Source of the DNA: Hymenopellis radicata
Taxonomy: Eukaryota > Basidiomycota > Agaricomycetes > Agaricales > Physalacriaceae
NCBI GenBank assembly: GCA_015501595.1
Contig: JADNRX010000110.1
Coordinates: 1 to 64,000 of the forward strand
Direction: 5' to 3'
DNA length: 64,000 nucleotides
The notes beneath the pieces were generated by a model, which worked only from the letters and a program-made list of their open reading frames with translations, did no database searches and was not told the DNA's origin. Position numbers and translations under genes: made by a program. Below, piece by piece: positions 53,063 to 63,380 of the stretch (positions within the stretch are counted from its first letter, which is position 1; each line of letters opens with the position of its first letter).

Positions 53063-54775
53063 AGTGACAGTCGACTCTCGAGGGAGCGACATGATTTGGG
53101 GCGGCTCGGGCCGAGTATCCGATGCCTACTTTCCTCTTCTCCGCCATGCACTGGTTTTCAGAGTATGACCGTTCTGCTTTGGACGAGGAGCGTAATACCG
53201 AATGAGTTCAAGATGCGTTCAAGTTCCAAGGACCATTCTGGCAGCCCGAAACTACATGGGACGCTAGCATGAGGAGTCTTTCGCCGAAGGGCGACTCGCC
53301 TTAGGACCGTCGACGTCGGCGGCGGACAGCGCGCCAAAGTGACGTGTTTTAGCAGCTCGCAGATGGTGAGTGTCTTCCTTGTTGGCCGTATACTCGCCGA
53401 ACCTGTCGAATATAGCGCGACGATAGGACATGTTTTCGGTGGCGGCCTGCACAGATAGGCAGACAAGTCTAAAGCAGTGACTGTGCGCCTCCTTTATTAA
53501 CCGTAAAGGCACCATCTCACAACTTACAACAGCGCCCGACCACCGTTAACTGTGCATCCTCGGCTTCAACAGGCATCCGACGATGGCACGAACAAGATGT
53601 ATAATGCCTCATGATGCACAAGTGTCTTTCGCAGCGACGCGAGAAGGACGGCTGGATCGATACCGACTTCCATGTCGATGCGTAACAAGCAAGTCTTTTT
53701 TCTGCCGAGCTGTGCACGCGAAGACATCTACCCAGAGCTCAGGAGCGGAGGCCACACTCCTCGCCTCGAAGCCTACACTCGTAGGGAGGGAGGTGTAGAC
53801 GATGGTCTTTCCTTCTATCACCGACATACTCTTCCCACTCGTCTCCCTACTGTACTCTACGGCACTGGGACTAGGGAGTCAGGCGTCTAATCAGTCTATA
53901 TCGGTACGGCCACTCATCGTCGACCCCGGACCGACCTGCCATCATCAAGTCAACAACAGGAGCAGCATCTGCTTTGAGGACGTGTGGCTAGCCAAAGAGC
54001 GTGATTGCAGATGTGCTCATGATAGCGCTATGCATTCGACATGAAGAACGTTGTTCTTGCAGAGGCTGTGCGCGTGCGTTCGTTCTTATCCTATGACAAC
54101 ACGCCACATCATGCGCGTAAATCACGGATAGCAATCTAGGTCTAATTGTCAAACGCTCCCCCGTGACCAGACCTTGCTTTACTAGACCTGTGAGTTATGG
54201 GTGTGTGTATTCCTCGCCTGAAATGATGGACGCTGATGCATGGGTAGGATGTATATTATCGTTGTATTTTAATGATTGTTCATATCGACTTTTCATGTGG
54301 CTGCCGTACCGCGGACCGCCATATCCTTCCCATATCACGCCCATAGAAGGTATTACTCTCGAATCAAAGGTATATGATCTATCTTCGTTCCCGACATGTT
54401 ATGCATTTGTAATAGTTCAACAAGAATCTACACACGCGCCTATTGAAGAACCTCAGTCAGATTCCGCGCGGTTCAGCCTATGTATACTCTATGACTTACG
54501 GCTTTAAGGAGCATTTAATGGACCGTGCCTTGAGATTGGCGCCCGGCACGAAATGACAGATGCAATGTCACAGCCTTTTTCATACAGCAGAGATGCATGT
54601 GGCGACTGTGCTCTCTCATTCCATCCACCATGGATGACTTCTTGTACGCTATGCCACAGACATATTACTCCCAACCCATGGCGCCCTGGTATCCCATGGA
54701 GCATTCCGTGGAAGCGGCGCACACGTTAGAAGATCGCTCACTCCCCAGGTTCTAGCATCCTTCACCCCCACCTAG
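53063..54775. other. Stretch without a supported gene
   Basis: Only short frames. Around 53,280-53,370 there is partial similarity to 59,590-59,660 (GACTCGCC, then GTTTTAGCAGCTCG), suggesting diverged copies of an unknown repeat. Confidence 0.4.
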
Positions 54776-55748
54776 GTGCATTCCTCGCACACCATGAATG
54801 CATATCCTGCCCTCCCCATATGCGCAGCGCGCATGATAGAATATCATCCGTTCTCCCAGGATCTACCCTCCTTACCTCCCACCAATGGCTTCCCACCGGC
54901 AGATCCGCCCAATATCGAGCGGGTCGAGTCTGACTCCCAATCCGAGGCGGAAGATGTTGAGTCGGATCCAGAGGATATGGACTCGGACTCAGAGTTGGAA
55001 TCGGAGGATCACCCACTCCCCGCAGATGCGGCTCGCTGGATATCCATGTCACCCACCCAATTTGACAGGGAATATCCAGGCGGGAATCCGTTCGTCTTTG
55101 AGGAGCTCAACTTGGACTCAGAAGAGGATCCCGAGAGCGCCTCGTATGTCGAGCTTGATGGAGCGCGCGCTCTCCATCGCATCTTCATCATCTTCTGGGC
55201 TGTGGAGTGGGCTATCTTCCCTGGGCACGAACTCACGGACATGCACTGCGAAACAATCTGGGGTGTCCTGGCCGATCTTCTCAAAGATGGAAAAGCTTGG
55301 TTATGGGTTGATGGCGATGAGGAGAGGTGCGCCGATTTGGAGTGGGATAGAGATTGGGTTGAAGACCTGCAAGAGCATCTCGAATATGTGCAACGAAAAC
55401 TTTCATGCTCGTCACTATGGCTACAAACACCTCATATACCCACTTGGTCCAGGTTCCGGGAGCAAGTATCGAAAGCCTCATTCGCAATGCGAGTTTCAGC
55501 AATAACCTGGGCAACATTTACATCTTTGTTTGTCAGAGAAGCGGCTTGGGGGAGGGGTCGCGCTGATGGGACTCGCTGTGCGTTTCGTAATACAGTATGG
55601 AGATGGCATTATTATGTCTTGGGCGACCTCAGCGTACTCGACCTTCTCGGAGATGAGGGTCGGGACAGTTGCCCCGAAGTCGCATTCAAGGATACTCTTC
55701 GATGCCATGGCCATTCATGCTATGTTTCTCCCAAGGAGCGTCCGATGA
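54776..55748 (+). pseudogene. Hypothetical basidiomycete protein, frameshifted
   Basis: An acidic Asp/Ser-rich N-terminal part (from about 54,800) leads to a folded-looking domain with Trp/His-rich segments (His-Arg-Ile-Phe-Ile-Ile-Phe-Trp-Ala). Near 55,395 the protein-like reading moves to another frame (His-Ala-Arg-His-Tyr-Gly-Tyr-Lys-His), and near 55,490-55,540 it shifts twice more before Lys-Arg-Leu-Gly-Gly-Gly-Val-Ala-Leu-Met-Gly-Leu-Ala-Val-Arg-Phe, and ends with Met-Phe-Leu-Pro-Arg-Ser-Val-Arg at 55,748. At least two indels are needed. I do not recognise a named domain. Confidence 0.5.
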
Positions 55749-56068
55749 GGTTGTTGTTATACTTGCAGTCTTTCCTTCATTCCACACTCTCAGGCAAAGA
55801 TGTATCTATGATATTCTTGGAATCTGATGAAAAGTCTTGTCAGCAATGCAACAAACTGTATGTTCCTTTTATTTTTCAAAATGTTCAACCAAGTAACAAG
55901 TTTGAATTTGAAGAAAGGAACTTTGCATTGCCAATAACAATGGCCCCCACATCCCTCCGCTATCGCTCCTTGTCCTAAACTATTTGCGCCTAAATCTTGA
56001 CATCGATACGGCAAGATGGCTGAGTGTCCTGATACTTGGTGTTTCTAGTGGCATGATATCTGCAGCTA

Positions 56069-56221
56069 CTGTACTATTATGATCATAGGTTCAGTCACGG
56101 GTCACAGCCCAAAAAAAAACGGGCGGTGCCAGGAATTTTCTTTTGATTATTCTGATTTTTTTTTGAATCAATTTTGGTCAAAAATTCTGGTCCGACTGAA
56201 CCTATGATCGTAATACTACAG
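56069..56221. mobile_element. MITE, TA target duplication (153 bp)
   Basis: Ends CTGTACTATTATGATCATAG and CTATGATCGTAATACTACAG, flanked by TA (56067-56068, 56222-56223). A subterminal GTCACGGGTCACAG motif resembles that of the DDE_1 transposon at 21135. Confidence 0.82.
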
Positions 56222-56223
56222 TA

Positions 56224-56621
56224 TCCTCTCAAAGATGGATGATGCAAGGGATGATGTCAGTCAAATGCGTTTTGATTATCAGCCTTGGGTGAACAGAATT
56301 CCCGGTATGTTGCGATACTCAGTCGTAGCATGCTCCGAATCTGAGTGGAGAAAAGCAGAGCATGCCGTCTGGAGGGCGAATCAACACAACTCGGTTCCTA
56401 GTTCCCGATGGGATTCAATGGATATCGGACTCGGAGTGTGGATTACTGCCATTTACCTGCTCATGTCAGAACACCCAGGTTCTCAGATGCTGACACCACA
56501 CAAATACTGGCTTGATTGCTACTGAGCGTTCTCGTTGACAGCAGTGTTTAGTAACCCTATATATCCTCCAAGTCCCCACATAAGTATCTGCATTGGTAGG
56601 GGCATTCTGCGATGCCACATC
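56224..56621. other. Short coding-like stretch, unassigned
   Basis: An open plus-strand frame (56235-56525) rich in Trp and Ser. Its Ala-Ile-Tyr-Leu-Leu segment resembles Ala-Ala-Tyr-Leu-Leu read at about 58,235 on the other side of the hAT-like element. They may be parts of related decayed genes. No function can be assigned. Confidence 0.25.
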
Positions 56622-56629
56622 CGAATCAT

Positions 56630-58151
56630 TAGTGAATAGCCCGGGTCGGAGCACCCGGTCCGGGTCACGGATGCGGGTGGGTCAGGGTCCGGGTAGGGGT
56701 CTCGGTCCGAGTACCCGCTCTAACCCGCATAACCCTTTGTTACCCGTGCCGTGGTCCAGTTAGACCACATGTCATAATGCAATTAGAGTATATATATTTA
56801 TATGTAAATTATCGAATTTATGTGGGCTCAAACGAGCCCGAAGTCGTCGACAAACGACATCGCGAAAGAATTTCTGTGATCGCCGAGCTGGCCGATCGTC
56901 CCGGCAGTTGCCGGATAACGATCGATCCACTCAGATCTCAGTGCTCTCCCTCTTACCATCACAGCACGACCTTCGTGTCGTGCTCGTCGGCCCCAGAAAA
57001 ACTTCTGGGGCTCTTCTAACTTGTTTTTTATGTTCTCCTTTGCTCCCCAGGCGCGGTTTGGCTTTGCGCCGGCCGCTATGCCCTCGGATACGTTCCGGGA
57101 CATTCTGGTGTTCGTCTTCGCGACGACGCCAATCCGAGACGCGTAAGCCCTCTGGACGAGGCCGCCTTACCACTAGACAGCGAGCGCGAGCTCGTAGCGG
57201 TACTCGTCTACACGACGGTGCCATTTTAACAAGGACACAGCGCCCAAGCCCTCAGCACGGGGCCGCCTTATCGCTCTTATCGCTGGACAGTGAGCGCTGC
57301 GGCGATGTGATGGATCTGCGGGCTGGACGGCGTCGCGGACGCATCCAGCCCTCAGCAGTACGATTTTTCTACTTTCTTTTACCGTATACTAACTTAGGTT
57401 TCTATATCATAGTGCCCTCGTTCTCTCCTCGCACCTTCCTCATCCATCGTGATGCCGCACTCCCACCAGCTCATGCACGCTGGTAGCCCCCGCGCAATTG
57501 CTCAGGGCCGCCAACGGGCATGAAAATGTGTCGCGGTACTCGCGAGGTGAGTCAGGCCGATGCAGCAGGCTTAGAGCATGCCACGAGTCTAAACCCGGGT
57601 CCGGCGGGTCGAGTTTGCGCGAGTTTGCATATCTGAAGTCCGGACTTGCGACTTGTCTCAAACTCGCGAGTCGCGGGTCCAAAACTCGCGAGTTTGCGAG
57701 TTTTTGACGAGTTTCGAGCTATAACCCACTCATATCACCTCCAACTGAGGTCAAACTAATGCAAACATGATCTCTATAGCCTATTGCAGCTCTGTTGGAT
57801 CATATTTATATGTATAACACAGTTTATATGCATAACATTATATCTTAACTGACTACCGGAACCTGCGCAAGTACTTGCCGAATGCTCCAACCTCAAACCT
57901 GCGACTTGCGCGAACCCGGGTCGCGAGTCGCAAGTCGCAGGTTACCTGCGAGTTACCTGCGCTGGCCGAAACTCGTGGCATGCTCTAAGCAGGCTGCGGC
58001 GATGCTACGGGTCGCGCTGAATGCGCGATTTCAGTCAGACCCGACTCGATTTCAGCGGGTAACCCGCACCCGCACTGCGGGACCGGGTAAGTGGTGGGTG
58101 CGGGTAGGGGTTTCAATCGAAATACCCTCGGGACACCCGCGCTACTCACTA
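56630..58151. mobile_element. hAT-like non-autonomous element (1522 bp) with one nested copy
   Basis: Ends TAGTGAATAGCCCGGGT and ACACCCGCGCTACTCACTA, flanked by the perfect 8-bp duplication CGAATCAT (56622-56629, 58152-58159). Subterminal regions consist of GGGTCCGGGTA-type repeats. It contains the element 57572-57987. No intact gene is seen. Confidence 0.83.
57572..57987. mobile_element. hAT-like MITE (416 bp) nested in 56630-58151
   Basis: Perfect 17-bp inverted ends TAGAGCATGCCACGAGT/ACTCGTGGCATGCTCTA, flanked by the perfect 8-bp duplication AGCAGGCT (57564-57571, 57988-57995). Subterminal CGAGTTTGCGAG and GCGAGTCGCAAG repeats. Confidence 0.9.
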
Positions 58152-58159
58152 CGAATCAT

Positions 58160-58700
58160 CAGGTGCCTCACTGCATACATGTTGTGAATTCAGATGGGAT
58201 AGACACCCACTGAAGCTTCGACAATGCTATGCTGCGGCCTACCTTCTGCTTCATCCGGAATCACAGCATGTACAGTTACTGGATCCGCTTCGACGTCCGG
58301 TGTCCTGCGAACTTTGCGATTTTGACAAGGATAAGTGTTTGAATTGTGAACGATGTCGAAAACTCCCTGAAACAGAACCCCTTGTTCCTACCCAAATCAC
58401 GGCGGTATGTGGCACCATTGGATTGATAACAATGTCCTCATTTTCTCTAGTCGGAAGCTACGATTCCACCTGCTGGTGGGACGGACGATATTGTAAGATT
58501 GTTTTCGGCTTTTTATTCGGTTTGCTACTCTCCGCGCAGATACCGACATTAGCAGTTGTGTGGCGTCATTCTCCTGTCTCTGTCACACTGGTACCTCAAG
58601 TAAGGACTCCCATTCTCGTGAGCGGTGAAAATCTGAAATTCATGGCAGATATTATCAACCTCCAGTCAATCTCGCGCCTCAACCCTTCCCAAAGATGTTA
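58160..58700 (+). other. Coding-like fragment with Cys-rich segment
   Basis: From about 58,220 the plus strand reads an Ala-Tyr-Leu-Leu-His-Pro-Glu segment and then a Cys-rich stretch (Cys-x2-Cys, Cys-x2-Cys within 58,300-58,360), followed by hydrophobic stretches. There is no recognisable family and no clear start, so it may be a relic. Confidence 0.25.
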
Positions 58701-58711
58701 TACTACCCAAG

Positions 58712-59185
58712 TTGAAAGACCACTTTGAAAGCCTCCTCGGTGCGCACGGCCAAATCCTATCTGTACTTACTGATATATCGACAGTCCAGTACAATATACC
58801 TATCCAGTATACCAACCTCGGTGCGCCCCAGCTTCCCTGGTGTACTCTTCCCCGACTGCTCAGGAAGTGTCGCCTTGAGATCGTGGGGTGGCCGGAGGAT
58901 TTACCACTACCGGACGTGACTGGGAAGCATAACGCGAAAGGGATCATGGGGCTTACCACGAAGGATGCTAGGTGTCTGCACGAAGCTCTCCCAGGTATTT
59001 CGTTTCGCCCAATGGACAAGGCGCGCGGGCGACTGAGGGAAGAAAGCGAGGACGATACTATAGGAAACCGGCCGACAAAGAAAGTAAAAGGAAAGGGAAA
59101 GGCACCGGCGGAGGGTGAGAAGAAGTTTCGGCTGAGCGAGGTTCAGACAGTGATTCGTGGTATTCACGTCGGAAAGTACGCTTAG
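58712..59185 (+). CDS. C-terminal fragment of a hypothetical basidiomycete protein
   Basis: An open frame of 157 residues ends at 59,183-59,185. It contains Pro-Arg-Leu-Leu..Leu-Glu-Ile-Val-Gly-Trp-Pro-Glu-Asp-Leu-Pro-Leu-Pro, a pattern seen at the C terminus of many Agaricomycete hypothetical proteins where a Trp-Pro-x-Gly/Asp-Val/Leu-Pro motif precedes a Lys-Gly-Ile segment. A Lys/Gly-rich basic stretch and a short tail follow. The N-terminal part of such proteins is not visible upstream, so this is probably a truncated copy. Confidence 0.4.
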   Translation: MKDHFESLLGAHGQILSVLTDISTVQYNIPIQYTNLGAPQLPWCTLPRLLRKCRLEIVGWPEDLPLPDVTGKHNAKGIMGLTTKDARCLHEALPGISFRPMDKARGRLREESEDDTIGNRPTKKVKGKGKAPAEGEKKFRLSEVQTVIRGIHVGKYA

Positions 59186-59676
59186 CTGAATGGATTTTAA
59201 CTTGATATGAATAGCGCATGTAAAACCGATACTACTTATCATACGTAGGAAGCTAGTAACAAGGCTGTATTTGGCTTGCCAAACGACGTTGTCCATAAGT
59301 CCCTAGTAATCCAGGCCACCAAATCAGTGAATGGCAGCACGGGGGTGGAAATTCATGCGGGACTTTCCACGGACAGTGGCAACAGCGTCCTACTTGATCT
59401 CCTTCAAGGCGCATCAACCAACGCGAGTGATTCGCGCATGATGGCCCAGTTGAAAAGAGGAACTCTGCCTCCGAGCCTGTCCGGCCCGAGGCATCCGATG
59501 CTCTCAATCCTTCCGCCATGACAAGCCAAATCTTGGCAATGCCATTGCCAACGACGACTTCATGACCATTGACTGCGCAGACTGTGCGCTCATAGGACGA
59601 CTCGCCTAAGGACGGAGGACGCGTTTTAGCAGCTCGGAGGGCTGGTATCACGTTGTCGCAGATGGTGCCAAGTGGG

Positions 59677-60296
59677 GAAAATTGGTCATATCGAGGCACC
59701 CGTGATGCCCTCTGGTGCTATTTTTGAACCGAGGCAAATCCAAATCCGGACGCCAAACCTACCGAGGCAGATTCTATTTTGGGACCACCGCCTCCTCATC
59801 AAGCCATCTTATTACCTCCTTTGCCGAGTCCATCACTCAGAAGATGTTCCTGTTCTCTGATGCTTATATCGCGCTGCTAAGAACACCGGAGGACGTCATC
59901 AACGCCATGCTTGCGGGGGATGTTTGCGAGTTCTTGAATCGGGTGTGTGTGCCTTCACGCGTCTCGCGGGTCTGGGACGCCGTCCAAGTTCTTGATGTTC
60001 CTCAGCTCCAATAACATCCTGTCAAATATGAGCACCCTGTTCAGCATGCGGATTTGGACACCGTTGACGCGGTCTCCCAAGAACTACTTACGCGGGGAAG
60101 AGACCTTAGCATTGTGGAAACTCGAGGCATCTCCGGTGTAGAGGACTACTATTCGCGATTGGTGACAACGGAACACCGTGCTGAGCGCTGACGTGCAGGC
60201 CATTTGTGTAATCCTCATCGGCCGACTGGAACCAATGTGAAAAGCGACCCGCAGAAGAGAGGCTCCTAGGCATCTATCTCCTGATTCCTAATGTGT
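59677..60296. repeat. Long direct repeat, copy 1
   Basis: As far as I compared, identical to 63381-64000 with a constant offset of 3,704. Repeat content includes short open frames on the plus strand (59715-60014) that stop early in both copies. The right end of the repeat lies at or beyond 60,296 because the second copy runs off the window. It could be an LTR pair or a tandem duplication. Confidence 0.85.
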
Positions 60297-62599
60297 GTTT
60301 GAATAGAAATCTTTCTCATTCACCTTCTTCACAGCGTCAAATTCTCATGGACTGGCCGCTCCCAACGCAAAGGAGCTTCAATCATGGAAAATGAAACTCG
60401 ATCCCACTCGTTTGGCGCATCATCACGACACTCGCTGGATCTACAGTATTACTACTATCTCGCGGTCTCTGGGTTTTTACTTGCTTTAGATTCCTTAATT
60501 TACCATCTTGCTTTTCTGAATCTTTGTTGCATAACACTCTATCCTATCGCTACATAGTACTGCTCCGTCATTCCTTGTTGTCTGACTTATTCACGTACCT
60601 ATTATCATGACCCACATTTAGGACTGTGAATGTAACACTGCATTGGTTGAACGTTAACCTCTCATCCCAACGCTCCATGTGCTCAAAATACGTCGGCCGG
60701 GTAGCAGCAAAGAACTCTATCGGCGCCTACCCATGGCGAAGACGCGTCACACCTTGGTCGTAGCCATAATCGTGAAGTTGCTCTGGAACTTCAGATCAGA
60801 TTATGTACCACTCTCAAAATCGACGGTGGTGGAGAGAAAGACCTTCTCCCGAAGCTATCGAGGGCCCAATAAAAGCCGATCGCCAGACTTGCAGGTGTAC
60901 ACCTGAGAAGTCGTGGGGTGAGAAAGCGTTAGATGGTGGACATTGACAATAGCTGGCGGGAGAGGGGAGCCAATGAAGGAATAGTCTGGTGTTAGTGAGT
61001 GATAGAACACTTCATCAGAGGAGACATGTTGCGAGTACAATGGTCGATCAAGATCCGTCGTCAGGTTCCGCAGACACTGAACCAGAAAAAGGGACGGGTG
61101 ATAGGGTGGACGAGAATCGATGCAGCGACATACCGCCCAACGGTGACAGAAAGTGATGGTCAGAGACCTATATTATTGTAGAACTAGGTATCACATATGT
61201 CTCTGCATCGTGTATTGAGCCAAGGTATTGGATGTACTGCTGTTCACTAGACAAACGGTGGCGTCAAATCCGGCAGTCGGAAATACCCGAGCTTAGTATA
61301 AACCGTTTGCTGTCTGGGCGGTTTAGAGAGCGCGATGAGCGTTCGGGTACAATCCGCGTCGATAGTGGCGTCAACTCGCGTCAACTGCATCCAGCTTCGG
61401 TGCCATACACTTGTACTGAGGATGGGTGCCAGTGGACCAGTTGGCGGGAATAGGCCCAACTTGAAGCTGCAAATGCCATTTAGAATTAGTGAAAGAGAGG
61501 AAACAAGAGAAATTGAACTCACGAGAATAATAAGACAATAAGAGAGGAGGGACTGATAGACGCGGCGTGACAGATACATCAATACGCCGCATCGACCGAG
61601 GATGAGAGAGAATACCAGCCTGATAGGTACAGTGACCGCGGCGACGAACGCGGATGGGAAACGATGATGAGGGCGTATGATATATGAACAACGACGACGG
61701 CTGCAGGAGTTGGACCTCGCGCGGATGAATGGAAGCTGTCAATAGCAGTTACTAAGAAAAGAAAGAGTAATAGAAGAAAAAGATCTCACAGAGAGCAGGG
61801 CATGGTGACAGCGTGTGCGCATATCCAAGGCGGCAGCACGGCCGTAAATCCAATACAAGCAAGGTGAAGCACAGACAGTAATCGGTTGAAACATGAGCGC
61901 GATCAATCGACGGGACGGCGGTTGATGAGCGGCGCTCCAGCGGACCAGACATCGTGGAGGATGAGAGAGAGATCTTCCCACGATGAGCACGCAGACGACA
62001 CAGTTTAGCGCGGTCGCGTTGAAATGAGAGTTGAGGGGTAAACGCATCCTTATTTGACATTGTTTACCACGCTCAACAGATCATCGATGATCATCACTCG
62101 TCTGTCTCGCACCACTACGAGGCCATGCCATCCAGCTCCAGATCTCTATCTGGGGCCTTCTTACTTCGATATTTCCTTTTCCTTCTCTCTCTTTTTCAAT
62201 CCGGATCGCCTATCCGCGGCTTCCAACAGCCGTGGATATCCTCGAATGCGTAAGCTGTCAATTTGACGACGCAGCCTACGTGTAAGCCCCAGAAACGGGG
62301 CATCCAAGCTCAGGCTGTCCGAGACGCAGAGCCCGGCGTAAACCCTCCAACGAGGTTGCCAATCTAGAGACGGCCGACGACGCCTGAGCCAGGCAATGGC
62401 AGACGCCGGAGATGGCACCGACGGTGGCAGGTTGGGTTGGGCAGGAGACTTTATGCGAAGACATGCCGCAGACGCGACTTCCTGCGTGCAGAGGGATGAG
62501 CATGAGCTGGGTGCCGGTCCAATTCGGTACTGATCTCTCAACTCACATCACCTTCACTCACGTTATAATTATATCTCTCAACAACGATACAGATCTTCG
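60297..62599. other. Stretch without a supported gene
   Basis: Only short frames with no recognisable motif on either strand. It is the unique part between the two long direct repeats, together with the ubiquitin fragment and SINE-like sequence that follow. Confidence 0.4.
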
Positions 62600-62885
62600 T
62601 GAAGACTCATACTGGCAGCACCTGATCTTCGCTGGACAGCCGCTCGACGATGGCCACACTCTTTCCGACTACAACATCCAGAAGTCGTCTACCCTTCACC
62701 TCATCCTTCGTCTGCGCGATGGTATGCAGATCTTCGTTCAGACGTTGACCGGCAATATCATCACGCTGACGGAAGAGGCGATTATCCTTGAGGGAGAATA
62801 GACATGATCGACAATGTGAAGGGGAACGCCCGTCCGACCAGCAGCGCCTCAACTTTGCTAGCAAGCAGCTCGAGGGGGGCCATTC
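62600..62885 (+). pseudogene. Degenerate polyubiquitin fragment
   Basis: The plus strand reads [19 protein letters not shown], then a unit junction [11 protein letters not shown]. That is the C-terminal half of one ubiquitin unit followed by the start of the next. The expected Gly-Gly at the junction is Asp-Gly. After a frame shift near 62,790 a further piece, Asp-Gln-Gln-Arg-Leu-Asn-Phe-Ala-Ser-Lys-Gln-Leu-Glu, appears near 62,835-62,875. The copy is broken and cannot supply ubiquitin. Confidence 0.8.
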
Positions 62886-63164
62886 ACATTCCCAGCCACC
62901 TCCCCCAGCCACCTCCCTCTCCCCCCATTTCGCATTGATTTCGTCGGTGGTATGCGGATTGCTCTCTTGAGCATTCTGCGCTGCACCGATATCTCAACCA
63001 ACTCTCCACAAAGCACTGTGCTCCGCTCGGGTCTCTTAGCGATTGCACGCTCAGCATTAATAGGTATTATTGTATAGTATATACGTCCGGCTGGATGTGT
63101 GCGTGCGCCATAATTTGACGCGCCTCCTGCACTCAAGTACTCACCAGGCAGCGCGATTTTTTGA

Positions 63165-63365
63165 GGGACTTTAAAAAAAAAAAAAAAAAAAAAATATGGG
63201 AGGGGCGAGGGTGGGGATTCGAACTCTCGCTCGCTCGGGCGAGATGACCGAGGCGTCCGAGTCACGTGCCTCAAATTGGTCGCTTCGGTCAAAATCGGCT
63301 TCAAATCGGTCGCTCGGGAAAAATTGGTCAAATCGGTCGTGTGGCTGTGCTGCCTCGACATGACG
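63165..63365 (-). mobile_element. tRNA-related SINE-like element
   Basis: On the minus strand a B-box-like GAGTTCGAATCCCC lies at about 63,211-63,224, preceded by a tRNA-like GGTCATCTCGCC stretch. About 15-20 nt downstream there is a run of some 22 T residues (A-run at 63,173-63,194 on the plus strand), as in Pol III-derived SINE ends. GACCGATTTGA-type repeats lie upstream. No clear target duplication was found. Confidence 0.45.
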
Positions 63366-63380
63366 ATAGTCCCCCAAGTG

